Source of the DNA: Lysobacter sp.
GTDB taxonomy: Bacteria; Pseudomonadota; Gammaproteobacteria; Xanthomonadales; Xanthomonadaceae
Assembly (NCBI GenBank): GCA_019634715.1
Contig: JAHCAU010000011.1
Location: 62,001 to 126,000, forward strand
DNA length: 64,000 bases
Direction: 5' to 3'
Shown here: positions 8,833-18,020 of the stretch, one piece after another
Layout of the letters: every line of letters starts with the position of its first letter
Position numbering within the stretch: position 1 is the first letter of the stretch
Made by a program: the position numbers and the translations under genes
The notes under the pieces: model-generated
Seen by the model: only the letters and a program-made list of their open reading frames with translations
Databases searched by the model: none
Told to the model about the DNA's origin: nothing

Positions 8833-10419
8833 TCAGGGTTCGGCGAACGACATCCAGCGCGACGGATGGCGATCGAGCGGATTGGCCTCGAAACCGCGCA
8901 CGCGGTCGTCGACCAGGTGCTTCGACGTGTAGAAATACAGCGGAATCGCGACATGCGCATGCAGCAGCCGGGTTTCCGCCGCGCGCAGCCAGGCATTGCG
9001 CGCGGCCTCGCTGCGCGCGAAGTCGGCGCGCTGCAGCGCTGTGCGGTAGCGCGGATCGTCGTAGCCCATCCAGTTCAGTGCGCCCTCGTCGGCGAAGCCG
9101 ACCAGGAAGTTGCGCGCATCGGCGACATCGCCGATCCAGCCGCCGCGGAAGACCTCGGTGATCGCGCGCTGACGCCGGTTCTGCACGAATACCTTCCATT
9201 CCTCGTTGCGCAGGCGCACGCGCACGCCGAGGGTGTCGCGCCACATCGCCGCCACCGCCAGCGCCATGCGCCGGTGCGGCGTCGACGTGTTGTAGCGCAG
9301 CTCGATCGTCAGCGGATTCGCGTCCGAGTACCCGGCCGCGCGGTACAAGGCCTTGGCCCGTGCCTCGCGTCGCGCCTGCGCCCAGTCGGCCCAATGCACC
9401 TGCGCCGGCGTGTAGCCGGGAATGCCCGGCGGCACGATGCCATAGGCCGGGGTTTCGCCGAAGCCTGTGATGTAGCGCGTGAGCTTGTCGCGATCCACGG
9501 CCAGCGACAGCGCCTCGCGCAGCTGCGGCGCATCCTTCAACGGCGGCTGCGTGGCGTTGAGGCCCAGCCAGAACGCACCGAGATACGGCGACAGCCGCAA
9601 CCGTGCACCGTGGCGCGCGCGCAGCTTCGCCAGCGGCTGCGGCGGCACGGTTTCGGTGAGGTGCAGATCGCCTGCGATGAAGCGCTGCAGCTCGGCGCCC
9701 GCGTCCTCGGTGACGTGGAACCGCACGCGCGCGATGCGCACGGCGGCCGCGTCATGAAAGTGCGGATTCTTCTCGACCACCAGATGCGCCTGCGGCATCC
9801 ATTCGACCAGACGATACGCGCCATTGCCGACCAGTCGCCCCGGCCGCGTGTGCTGGTTGCCATGGCGCGCCACCGCCGGCAGGTATACCGGGAACGCGAT
9901 CGGCAAGGTCAGCAGTGCCGGCAGCGCGACCTGGCGCGTGGTGCGCACGCGCACCGTGCGCGCATCGGGCGCATCGATGCCCAGGCGCGCCGGCGGCAGC
10001 GTCCCCGCACGCACCTCCGGCGCATGCAGCACGGCATCGAACTGCTCTGCGAACGGCGCGGCGGTCCGCGGCGCGAACGCGCGACGGAAGCTCGCGACGA
10101 TCTGCGGCGCGTCCAGCGCCTCGCCATTGCTCCAGCGCAGGCCATCGCGCAGATGGAAGGTCCAGGTACGGCCATCGGCCGACACCGACCAGCGTTCGGC
10201 CATGCCCGGGATCAGGCGTCCGCGGGCGTCCTCGGTCACCAGTCCCTCGTACAGGTCGCGCAGCACGTTGCCGCAGGCCACTTCCTGGCAGGCGTGTGCG
10301 TCCAGCGTCGATGGCTCCGGCCCGTTGCCGCGCTCCAGCGTGCGCGGCTGCGCCAGCGCAAGCGAGGCGCAGGTCGCCATGGAACACAGCGACAGCAGCA
10401 GGGCAACAATTCGGGTCAT
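8833..10419 (-). CDS. Peptide ABC transporter periplasmic solute-binding protein (SBP family 5, OppA-like)
   Basis: 528-residue exported binding protein. It has a signal peptide (MTRIVALLLSLCSMATCASLALA), then the family-5 pattern GPEPSTLDAH, LYEGLV, PGMAERWSVSADGRTWTFHLRDGLRWSNGE and the later WMGYDDPRY. This is the standard order for OppA/DppA-like proteins that bind short peptides for import. Length is normal. It is the first gene of a leftward group followed by the VIT-family gene and a DppB-like permease, and is divergent from gshA with 122 bases between starts. Confidence 0.92.
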   Translation of the reverse strand: MTRIVALLLSLCSMATCASLALAQPRTLERGNGPEPSTLDAHACQEVACGNVLRDLYEGLVTEDARGRLIPGMAERWSVSADGRTWTFHLRDGLRWSNGEALDAPQIVASFRRAFAPRTAAPFAEQFDAVLHAPEVRAGTLPPARLGIDAPDARTVRVRTTRQVALPALLTLPIAFPVYLPAVARHGNQHTRPGRLVGNGAYRLVEWMPQAHLVVEKNPHFHDAAAVRIARVRFHVTEDAGAELQRFIAGDLHLTETVPPQPLAKLRARHGARLRLSPYLGAFWLGLNATQPPLKDAPQLREALSLAVDRDKLTRYITGFGETPAYGIVPPGIPGYTPAQVHWADWAQARREARAKALYRAAGYSDANPLTIELRYNTSTPHRRMALAVAAMWRDTLGVRVRLRNEEWKVFVQNRRQRAITEVFRGGWIGDVADARNFLVGFADEGALNWMGYDDPRYRTALQRADFARSEAARNAWLRAAETRLLHAHVAIPLYFYTSKHLVDDRVRGFEANPLDRHPSRWMSFAEP

Positions 10420-10541
10420 CGGCGGGGGCTATAGTGTCGGCCTTGCGATGTTAGGGGACGCCCCCCATCTCGCCTACCCGCGCAACCGGATTGCTTCTGG
10501 CACCCTCCGGTTGCAGGTCTCCCCCCGCATACGGACGCCCC

Positions 10542-11906
10542 ATGTCGAGCCCCAGCCACGTCGCCGACACGCCCATCACCCATCGCGACGAACTGGTCGC
10601 CGTGCTGGCCTCCGGCGAAAAGCCGAAGGCCGACTGGCGCATCGGCACCGAGCACGAGAAGTTCGGCTTCCGCCTCGACGACCTGCGCCCGCCGACCTTC
10701 GACGGCCCGCAGGGCATCGAGGCCCTGCTCACCGGCCTCACCCGCTTCGACTGGCAGCCCGTGCAGGAGCACGGCCGCACCATCGCGCTGGTGAAGGACA
10801 ACGCCTCGGTCACGCTGGAACCGGCCGGCCAGCTCGAACTGTCCGGCGCGCCGCTGGAGACCATCCACCAGACCTGCGTCGAAGTCGGCAGCCACCTGAA
10901 GGAAGTGAAGACCGTCGCCGACGAACTCGGCCTGGGTTTCCTCGGCATGGGCTTCCAGCCGAAATGGCGCCGCGACGAGATGCCGTGGATGCCGAAAGGG
11001 CGGTACAAGATCATGCGCGCCTACATGCCGAAGGTCGGCGACCTCGGCCTGGACATGATGACCCGCACCTGCACCGTGCAGGTCAACCTCGACTACAGCA
11101 GCGAAGCGGACATGGTGAAGAAATTCCGCGTCTCGCTCGCGCTGCAGCCGATCGCCACCGCGCTGTTCGCCGACTCGCCGTTCACCGAAGGCAGACCCAA
11201 CGGCTACCTCTCGTACCGCTCGCACATCTGGACCGACACCGATCCCGATCGCACCGGCATGCTCGACTTCGTGTTCGAGGACGGCTTCGGCTACGAACGC
11301 TACGTCGACTACCTGCTCGACGTGCCGATGTATTTCTCGTACCGAAATGGCGAGTACATCGATGCCAGCGGCAAGTCGTTCCGCAGGTTCATGCAGGGCG
11401 AACTCGACGTGCTGCCCGGCGCGCTGCCGACCCTGCGCGACTGGTCCGACCACATGACCACCGCCTTCCCCGAAGTGCGGCTGAAGAAATACCTCGAAAT
11501 GCGCGGCGCCGATGGCGGGCCATGGAACCGCCTGTGCGCGCTGCCGGCGTTCTGGGTCGGCCTGCTCTACGACCAGACCGCGCTCGACGCCGCCTGGGAC
11601 CTGGTGAAGGACTTCAGCATGGACGAGCGCAACGCCCTGCGCGACCAGGTGCCGAAACTCGCGCTGCATGTCCCCTTTCGCAACGGCACCCTCCGCGACC
11701 TCGCCCGCGAAGCCCTGAAGATCTCCGCCGAAGGCCTGCGCCGCCGCGCCGCGCTCAACAGCCAGGATGTGGACGAAACCCGCTTCCTCGACCCGGTCAT
11801 CGACGTCGTCGAAAGCGGCCAGACCGCCGCCGAGCGCAAGCTCGAACTCTTCCACGGCGCATGGAACGGCGACATCGACCGCGTGTTCCGCGAGTTCGCG
11901 TATTGA
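10542..11906 (+). CDS. gshA: Glutamate-cysteine ligase (GCS2/plant-type)
   Basis: 454-residue cytoplasmic ligase that joins glutamate and cysteine with ATP, the first step of glutathione synthesis. It belongs to the class shared by plants, alphaproteobacteria and xanthomonads, as shown by [11 protein letters not shown] near the N-terminus, [14 protein letters not shown], the block [14 protein letters not shown] and the C-terminal Glu-rich helices. Length agrees with that class. ATG at 542 of the 10-kb line follows a short pyrimidine-rich leader. It is divergent from the peptide-binding protein gene. Confidence 0.95.
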   Translation: MSSPSHVADTPITHRDELVAVLASGEKPKADWRIGTEHEKFGFRLDDLRPPTFDGPQGIEALLTGLTRFDWQPVQEHGRTIALVKDNASVTLEPAGQLELSGAPLETIHQTCVEVGSHLKEVKTVADELGLGFLGMGFQPKWRRDEMPWMPKGRYKIMRAYMPKVGDLGLDMMTRTCTVQVNLDYSSEADMVKKFRVSLALQPIATALFADSPFTEGRPNGYLSYRSHIWTDTDPDRTGMLDFVFEDGFGYERYVDYLLDVPMYFSYRNGEYIDASGKSFRRFMQGELDVLPGALPTLRDWSDHMTTAFPEVRLKKYLEMRGADGGPWNRLCALPAFWVGLLYDQTALDAAWDLVKDFSMDERNALRDQVPKLALHVPFRNGTLRDLAREALKISAEGLRRRAALNSQDVDETRFLDPVIDVVESGQTAAERKLELFHGAWNGDIDRVFREFAY

Positions 11907-11946
11907 GTCGTGCGCCATCGGTGTCGGACCCGATGACCTGACCGCC

Positions 11947-11973
11947 GCTGTCCCGCGGACATCCCGGGACAGC
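11947..11973 (+). terminator. Hairpin downstream of gshA
   Basis: GCTGTCCCG pairs perfectly with CGGGACAGC around nine bases, 41 bases after the gshA stop. There is no T-run directly after it, so it may act as a weak or processing-type terminator. Confidence 0.5.
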
Positions 11974-12076
11974 ATCCAGGTGCCGGGCCTCATACCGGAC
12001 TTATGCACACGAATGCATAGCCCGCAGCGCTTTTTTTTGGATACCCTTGGGGCACGCCCCCACGCGTATCCCCATC

Positions 12077-14776
12077 ATGCGACTGCGCGAACGTCTCGAA
12101 TTTGCCGAGAGCGATACCCTGCTGCGCGACGATGTCCGTCGCCTCGGCGCCATGGTCGGCCAGATGCTGGCCGAACAGGTGTCCCCCGAATTCCTCCTGC
12201 AGGTCGAAACCCTGCGCCGCGCGGCCATCGCGCGCCGCGAGCAGGGCGAGACCATCGATGAACTGGCCGCGCGCCTGGCCGACGTGCCGTCCGGTGACGC
12301 CGATGCGCTGGTGCGCGCCTTCACCGCCTATTTCAACGTCGTCAACCTCGCCGAGCGGGTGCACCGCATCCGCCGCCGCCGCGACTACCAGCGCAAGACC
12401 GACGCACCGCAGCCGGGCGGCTTCACCGCCGTGCTGCGCGCATTGCGCGACGACGGCGTCACCCTCGACGACCTGCGCGCACTGCTGTCGCGCCTGCGCG
12501 TGGAGCCGGTGTTCACCGCGCATCCCACCGAAGCGATCCGCCGCGCGCTGCTGCTGAAGGAGCGCACGATCACCGAACGCCTGATCGCCGATATCGACCG
12601 CCAGCGCACGCCGGCCGAACGCGGCGCCGATACCGCGCGCATCCGCCAGGCACTGACCGCCGCATGGCAGACCGCGGATGCGCCCTCGCAGCGGCCCAAG
12701 GTGTCCGACGAGGTCGAGCATATCGGCTACTACCTCGGCAACGTGCTCTATCGCGTGCTGCCGGTGTACTACGAGGCCTTCGCCGAGGCGGTGCAGGCCG
12801 TCTACGGCGAATCGCTCGACCTGCCGACGATGCTGCGCTTCGGCACCTGGGTCGGCGGCGACATGGACGGCAACCCGAACGTCGGCGCGGAGACCATCCG
12901 CGCCGCGCTGACCGCGCAGCGCGCGCAGGCGCTGAACAGCTATCGCCACGACCTGCAGGCGCTGGCCGAGACCCTGACGCAGAGCCGCGACCGCGTGCGC
13001 GCCGACGACGCCGTGGAACGCCTGATCGCCGACTACACCGCGCTGCTGCCGGCGGATGCGGCGAAGTTGAGCCCGCGCCTGATCGACATGCCGTATCGCC
13101 AGCTCATCAACCTGATGCGCGCGCGCCTGACGGCGACGCTTGCCGGCGGCGCCGGCGCCTATCCCGATGCCGACGCGCTGCTGGCCGACCTGCGCACCAT
13201 CGACACCAGCCTGCTTCACAACCGCGGCGAGCACGCCGGCCATTTCGCGCTGCAGCGCGTGCTGTGGCGGGTGAAGACCTTCGGCTTCCATCTCGCCACG
13301 CTCGACCTGCGCCAGGATTCCGGCACGCACGACGAGGCCGTGGCCGCACTGCTCGGCGATGGCGACTGGACGACGCGGCCGGTCGCCGAACGCGTCGAAC
13401 GCCTGCACGCCATGATCGACGGCAGCACACGCGCCGACCGCGAAGCCGCCGGCGCGCGCAACACGCTCGACGTATTCCGCACCGTGCACGAGGCCCGCGC
13501 CACCTTCGGCGCGCATGCCTTCGGCCCCTACATCATCAGCATGAGCCGCAGCATCGCCGATGCGCTGGCCGTGCTGGCGCTGGCGCGCACCGCCGGCTGC
13601 GTCGAGGGCGACGACGTGCCGCTCGACGTGGCGCCGCTGTTCGAAACCATCGACGACCTGCGCGCAGCGCCGGACATCATGCGCGCCCTGTTCGGCGACC
13701 CCGTCTATCGCCGCCACCTGAAATCGCGCGACGACCGCCAGATCGTCATGCTCGGCTATTCCGACAGCGCAAAGGACGGCGGCATCCTCGCCTCGCGCTG
13801 GTCGCTGCAGCGCACCCAGGTCGAACTGCTGGAACTGTCGCAGCAGGCCGGCATCCGCATCGTGTTCTTCCACGGACGCGGCGGCTCGGTCAGCCGCGGC
13901 GGCGGCAAGACCGAGCGTGCGGTCATGGCCGCGCCGCGCGGCACCGTCGACGGCGTCCTGCGCGTGACCGAGCAGGGCGAGGTCATCCATCGCAAGTACG
14001 CGATCCGCGCGCTGGCGCTGCGCAACCTCGAACAGACCACCGGTGCCGTGCTGCGCGCCAGCCTGCGCCCGCGCCCGCCGGAACCGCGCGAGATCCGCTG
14101 GCGCGACCTCGCCGCCACGCTCGCCCAGCGCTCGCGCGCGCACTACCGCGCGCTCGTGCACGAGCACCCGGAGTTTCCCGCGTATTTCCGTGCGGCCACG
14201 CCGATCGACGTGATCGAACAGCTGCGCCTCGGCTCGCGCCCGTCGAAGCGCCGCGATGGCGGCATCGAGGCATTGCGCGCGATTCCGTGGGTCTTCGCCT
14301 GGTCGCAGAACCGCTCCGGCCTCACCGGCTGGTACGGCGTGGGCACCGCCCTGTCCAGCGCGATTTCCGAAGTCGGCCACGACACCGTCGCCGGCATGGC
14401 CCGCGACTGGCCGTTCTTCGCGGCGATGCTCGACGACATCGAGATGCTGCTGGCGAAGTCCGACATCGACATCTTCGAACGCTACTCGCGCCTCGCCGGT
14501 CCTCTGCACGACACCTTCTTCCCCGGCATCGCCGAGGAATTCGCGCGCACCTGCGACACCATCCTCGCCCTGCGCGACCGCGGCACCCTGCTGCAGGACG
14601 ACTACCGCCTGCGCCTGTCGATCCGCCTGCGCAATCCCTACGTCGACCCGATCAGCCTGCTGCAGGTGGAACTGCTGCAGCGCTGGCGCGCAAGCGAGCG
14701 CAGCGACGAGGCCCTGCTGCAGGCCCTGGTCACCACGGTCAACGGCATTTCGGCGGGCATCCAGAACACGGGCTAG
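12077..14776 (+). CDS. ppc: Phosphoenolpyruvate carboxylase
   Basis: 899-residue cytoplasmic enzyme that carboxylates PEP to oxaloacetate, refilling the TCA cycle. Family motifs are in order: VEPVFTAHPTEA (active-site His), GGDMDGNPNV, LRQDSGTHDE, then MLGYSDSAKDGG, FFHGRGGSVSRGGG (catalytic loop) and the C-terminal SIRLRNPYVDPI ending in the conserved NTG. Length is as usual. ATG at 12077 is preferred over an upstream in-frame ATG because homologous proteins begin at this residue. A run of eight T lies at about 12032 in the leader. Confidence 0.97.
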   Translation: MRLRERLEFAESDTLLRDDVRRLGAMVGQMLAEQVSPEFLLQVETLRRAAIARREQGETIDELAARLADVPSGDADALVRAFTAYFNVVNLAERVHRIRRRRDYQRKTDAPQPGGFTAVLRALRDDGVTLDDLRALLSRLRVEPVFTAHPTEAIRRALLLKERTITERLIADIDRQRTPAERGADTARIRQALTAAWQTADAPSQRPKVSDEVEHIGYYLGNVLYRVLPVYYEAFAEAVQAVYGESLDLPTMLRFGTWVGGDMDGNPNVGAETIRAALTAQRAQALNSYRHDLQALAETLTQSRDRVRADDAVERLIADYTALLPADAAKLSPRLIDMPYRQLINLMRARLTATLAGGAGAYPDADALLADLRTIDTSLLHNRGEHAGHFALQRVLWRVKTFGFHLATLDLRQDSGTHDEAVAALLGDGDWTTRPVAERVERLHAMIDGSTRADREAAGARNTLDVFRTVHEARATFGAHAFGPYIISMSRSIADALAVLALARTAGCVEGDDVPLDVAPLFETIDDLRAAPDIMRALFGDPVYRRHLKSRDDRQIVMLGYSDSAKDGGILASRWSLQRTQVELLELSQQAGIRIVFFHGRGGSVSRGGGKTERAVMAAPRGTVDGVLRVTEQGEVIHRKYAIRALALRNLEQTTGAVLRASLRPRPPEPREIRWRDLAATLAQRSRAHYRALVHEHPEFPAYFRAATPIDVIEQLRLGSRPSKRRDGGIEALRAIPWVFAWSQNRSGLTGWYGVGTALSSAISEVGHDTVAGMARDWPFFAAMLDDIEMLLAKSDIDIFERYSRLAGPLHDTFFPGIAEEFARTCDTILALRDRGTLLQDDYRLRLSIRLRNPYVDPISLLQVELLQRWRASERSDEALLQALVTTVNGISAGIQNTG

Positions 14777-14777
14777 C

Positions 14778-14794
14778 GCCGACTCGCTGTCGGC
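14778..14794 (+). terminator. Short hairpin after ppc
   Basis: GCCGAC and GTCGGC pair around TCGCT directly after the ppc stop codon, in the 25-base gap to the converging DUF4190 gene. There is no T-run. It may serve both strands. Confidence 0.4.
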
Positions 14795-14801
14795 ATCGCG
14801 C

Positions 14802-15104
14802 TCACCCGCCCTTGAAGAGGATCATGCCCCAGAACACCGCGCCGATGACGACGCCGAAGATGCCGGTCGAAATGCCGATCCACGCGCGCATCTTGCTCGT
14901 GGTCGCGCCGTAGCTCGATTCCTGCATCTTCCATTTCTTCAGGCCCAGCCAGCCAAGCACGATCGCGATCGGCCCGAGCAGCACACCGAAGCCGCAGAGC
15001 ACGACCGAGCCGATGCCGATCCAGCAGGACAGCGCCGCAAGCGGGTTGGTGGGAATGATCGCGTCGAGCGCGGTGGCGGCGGGGCGGTTCGGGTCGGATG
15101 TCAT
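14802..15104 (-). CDS. DUF4190-like small membrane protein
   Basis: 100-residue protein with two to three transmembrane helices: one near residues 28-50 (CWIGIGSVVLCGFGVLLGPIAIVLGWLGL) and one at the C-terminus (AWIGISTGIFGVVIGAVFWGMILF), joined by a short basic loop. This pattern fits DUF4190-type proteins, whose function is unknown. Its ATG overlaps the stop codon of the upstream gene (ATGA), so the two are probably translated together. Confidence 0.7.
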   Translation of the reverse strand: MTSDPNRPAATALDAIIPTNPLAALSCWIGIGSVVLCGFGVLLGPIAIVLGWLGLKKWKMQESSYGATTSKMRAWIGISTGIFGVVIGAVFWGMILFKGG

Positions 15105-15562
15105 GCTGCGTCGGCTGGCGGTGGTGTCGTGGCATCGATTGTATGCGCGCATCGCACGTTCGCGGTTTCCGTGACGACAACCCGACCCGAAACGATGCGG
15201 AGCTTCGCCCCCTTCTCTCTGGTCATCTCGTGGCCTTGCGGGCAGAGGAGCCGCGCAGCTTCCTCCAGTCGAACTCCCGGATCGACCCGCGGGACCTGCT
15301 CGCCGGTCGGCAAAGGCGACGACACCTTCGCCGTCAGCGCATGGCTCCCATCCGGAAGACGCAGGACTTCGACACCTTTCGGCAACCGTGGCGGACGATC
15401 CTTCGCCAAGCTCGTCCCGGCCATCGCTGCTGCGAGCAATGCGGCGATACCGATCGTGGCGCACATCCCTCGGGACAGCCCCGACTGCATCCCACATCGC
15501 CTTGCCTGCATGGCCTGTTCCTCGGACGCCAAAGATTTCATGCCTCGAACGCTCCAATCCAT
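15101..15562 (-). CDS. Exported hypothetical protein
   Basis: About 153 residues from ATG 15562; a start at 15541 (MKSLASE) is also possible. A hydrophobic stretch (MCATIGIAALLAAAMAGTSLA) reads as a late signal peptide or membrane anchor. The mature part has a Cys pair region (LLCPQGHEM and VRCAHTI) that could bind metal or form a disulfide. I recognise no family. It overlaps the DUF4190 gene by four bases and follows the lectin-like gene closely, so the three may form one leftward unit. Confidence 0.6.
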   Translation of the reverse strand: MDWSVRGMKSLASEEQAMQARRCGMQSGLSRGMCATIGIAALLAAAMAGTSLAKDRPPRLPKGVEVLRLPDGSHALTAKVSSPLPTGEQVPRVDPGVRLEEAARLLCPQGHEMTREKGAKLRIVSGRVVVTETANVRCAHTIDATTPPPADAA

Positions 15563-15575
15563 CGTGTCTGCGTCA

Positions 15576-16238
15576 TCACTCTCTTGAATCAGTCTGATCG
15601 TGCGCACGAAAGCAGTAGAACCGTCCTCCGCTCCCCAGTTCCGCGAGCTTGGGCACGCTGCAGCCGCGGCTGACATGCGCCGAGTTCCATGAGGTTGCCC
15701 AGGGCTGGTCGATCGCGCTGACGCGGTCGTGATGGCCGACGAGGGCACCGCCTTCGTCGGAATTGCGGGTCCAGTTGCGGCAGGTCGAATCCGGATCGAG
15801 CGGCGATGGCGCGGTGCCATCGAGCCGCGTGCCGGTGAGGATGTCGTGCACCTTGCCGGGCACCGGCTCGCCGCGCTCGTCGAGCGCCGTCGCGCGCGAG
15901 ATGGCGTTCGGAAGTCCATGCAGTGCCTCCAGCGTGGAGGCGATCAACCCGCCTTTCGCGTTGTGCCAGGGGCCGGGGCCGATCCGGTCGCGCGCGTGCA
16001 CCGGCACCTCCGGCGGCATCGCCTGCGTGCTCAGGTAGGCGCGCCACCCCGTCGACGGCAATCCCGCCTTCGTCGCAAGCGCTTCGCAGTGGCGGTCCGC
16101 ACCTTCGAGACCACCGAGATCGCCGCCCTTGCCCGTGCCTTCGCTGGTCACGAAGAACGAGGTCTCCTGTGCGATGGCGGGCCGCAGCGGGCACAGGGCC
16201 AGCAGCAGCGAAGGCAGGAAGACGCGGATGGCTCGCAT
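15576..16238 (-). CDS. Secreted lectin-like protein
   Basis: 220-residue exported protein. The signal peptide is MRAIRVFLPSLLLALCPLRPAIA, cut after AIA. The mature domain begins FFVTSEGTGKGGDLGGLEGADRHCEALA and ends with NSAHVSRGCSVPKLAELGSGGRFYCF. This matches a group of proteobacterial proteins with a C-type-lectin-like fold, annotated as lectins in xanthomonads. Four Cys are spaced to form disulfides. The carbohydrate ligand is unknown, and the lectin call rests on this fold-level resemblance. Confidence 0.7.
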   Translation of the reverse strand: MRAIRVFLPSLLLALCPLRPAIAQETSFFVTSEGTGKGGDLGGLEGADRHCEALATKAGLPSTGWRAYLSTQAMPPEVPVHARDRIGPGPWHNAKGGLIASTLEALHGLPNAISRATALDERGEPVPGKVHDILTGTRLDGTAPSPLDPDSTCRNWTRNSDEGGALVGHHDRVSAIDQPWATSWNSAHVSRGCSVPKLAELGSGGRFYCFRAHDQTDSRE

Positions 16239-16308
16239 GGCTGGCTCCCACTCGTCATCGAAGGATGCGCCGGGATGTTACACCGGCGAGGACTCGCGAC
16301 GGCGCGCG

Positions 16309-17208
16309 TCATGGCGGCGATCGCCGGACGGAGTCCTGCCATGCATCGGCGTGGGCGAGCAAGGTGCCCTTCAAGGTCTGCGCCGCTCCGGTCACGCCTT
16401 CCTTTCGCGAAAAGACCACGTACTGCAACGCGGGCAATTCCGGTATGGGACGCGCGACCACGCCGGCCGGCACCCGGCAGCAGGCATTGACCACGGCCAG
16501 ACCCATGCCCAGCTTCACCAGATGCAGCATCAGCTCCCATCCGGAGGCCTCGACCGCAGCCTGCCACGGCACCTGCGCCGACTGCAGCATCTGCGACAGC
16601 ATCAGGCGGTGTGGCCGGCCAGGCGGCGGCACGATCAGGCTGGCGCCACCCAGATCCTTCAGGCGCACGCTGCGACGCGCGGCGAGCGGATGCTTCCTGG
16701 GCAACGCAAGCATCTGGCCCACGCGCGTGAACGATTCGACGGCAAGGTCCCGCGGCATGGCATCCAGGCACGCGATGCCCAGGTGCGCGCGCCCCGAACG
16801 CACCGCTTCCACCGTCGATGCACCATCCGCCGTCATCAGCTGCAGCGCATGCCGACGATGGGACAGATGCGCGCGGATGCCGGGTCCGAGCAGGTAGAGG
16901 AATGCGCCCTCACCCGCCGCGAGCACGACGGGTTGCGTCGTTTCGCGTTCGAGCAGGTCGTTGCGGAATGTCGACATGGAGATGGCCATGTCTCGCACCA
17001 GGCGCTGCACGCGCCGCCCGGCTTCGGTGATTTCGATCGTGCGCCCGCTCCGCACGTAGAGCGGCGTGCCCACCGATTTGGCGAGTTTGGCGATCCTGGT
17101 ATGCAGCGCGGGCTGCGAGATGTGCAGCCGGACAGCGGCACGGCTGAAGTTGCCGTCCTCGGCGAATTCGGCAAAGGCGGCAAGGGCATCGAGGGACAGG
17201 TCGCGCAT
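16309..17208 (-). CDS. LysR-family transcriptional regulator
   Basis: 299-residue regulator. The N-terminal winged helix-turn-helix is clear (LDALAAFAEFAEDGNFSRAAVRLHISQPALHTRIAKLAKSVGTPLY). A LysR substrate-binding domain follows from about residue 90. ATG 17208 gives the usual LysR N-terminus (MRDLSLDALAAFAE). It is divergent from the HAD-like gene that starts at 17315, so the 106-base gap is the likely place of regulation; LysR proteins commonly control the divergent neighbour. The effector molecule is not predictable. Confidence 0.92.
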   Translation of the reverse strand: MRDLSLDALAAFAEFAEDGNFSRAAVRLHISQPALHTRIAKLAKSVGTPLYVRSGRTIEITEAGRRVQRLVRDMAISMSTFRNDLLERETTQPVVLAAGEGAFLYLLGPGIRAHLSHRRHALQLMTADGASTVEAVRSGRAHLGIACLDAMPRDLAVESFTRVGQMLALPRKHPLAARRSVRLKDLGGASLIVPPPGRPHRLMLSQMLQSAQVPWQAAVEASGWELMLHLVKLGMGLAVVNACCRVPAGVVARPIPELPALQYVVFSRKEGVTGAAQTLKGTLLAHADAWQDSVRRSPP

Positions 17209-17314
17209 GGGATTGGCTATCCATTTTTTCGATAGCGTATCCGCAGAATCAAGTTCCCGTGAATAGTCGACCGGTGTGGAATGCGTGCCATCCACACACC
17301 TCACGGAGCACAGC

Positions 17315-17791
17315 ATGATCCTCGGCATCGACGTCGGACGCGTCCTAATCGCGCCTGGCGACAGCGACAGACCAGATACATCCTTCATCGACGGTCCGCT
17401 GGAAGCGGCGCTCGACACCCCGCCCTGCGTGGACATGTTCGACGTCGTGCCTGCCCTGGTCGAACGTTTCGAAGGACGCGTCTGGATCGTGTCCAAGTGC
17501 GGGCCACGCATCCAGCAGCGCACCCTGCAGTGGTTCGGGCACCATCGCTTCTTCGAACGCACCGGCATCCCGCGCGGTAACGTCAGGTTCTGCCTGAAGC
17601 GCTCAGACAAGGCGATCCACTGCCGCGAACTGGGTATCACCCACTTCATCGACGACCGCGCCGACGTGCTGGAACCGATGGCAGGCATCGTGCCGAACCG
17701 CTTCCTGTTCGGGCCGCAACGCGGCCGGATCCCGGCCGGCATTCGCCATGTCGCGACCTGGCGCGAGGCCATGAGGACGATCGCCCCGTAG
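17315..17791 (+). CDS. HAD-like hydrolase-fold protein
   Basis: 158-residue cytoplasmic protein. It starts MILGIDVGRVLI, reminiscent of the HAD motif I strand, but the usual DxDxT/V is replaced by DVGRV, so the second Asp is lost. VWIVSKCG could be motif II and HFIDDRADVL fits motif IV with two adjacent Asp. Xanthomonad and other proteins of this size are annotated as HAD superfamily. Missing the acid/base Asp argues for altered chemistry. It is divergent from a LysR gene that may control it. Moderate confidence in the fold, none in the substrate. Confidence 0.65.
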   Translation: MILGIDVGRVLIAPGDSDRPDTSFIDGPLEAALDTPPCVDMFDVVPALVERFEGRVWIVSKCGPRIQQRTLQWFGHHRFFERTGIPRGNVRFCLKRSDKAIHCRELGITHFIDDRADVLEPMAGIVPNRFLFGPQRGRIPAGIRHVATWREAMRTIAP

Positions 17792-18020
17792 ATCGGCGGC
17801 GCGACCCGACAACGGGACCACGCCTGCCCGGTGGACGCACCGGGCGCGGGATCTGGTGCCTGAGCACCTGAAATCCAAATGCTCTCTCATGCAGGATCGC
17901 AGCGCAACGTAGTATAGAGATGCAGCGTAACCGTCGGCACTTGCAAGCGGCACGCCATTGTCGTCCGACGGATCGGAGTTGGTACCTCCCAGTCATGCCG
18001 GCACGATCGTCTTGCCTGAT

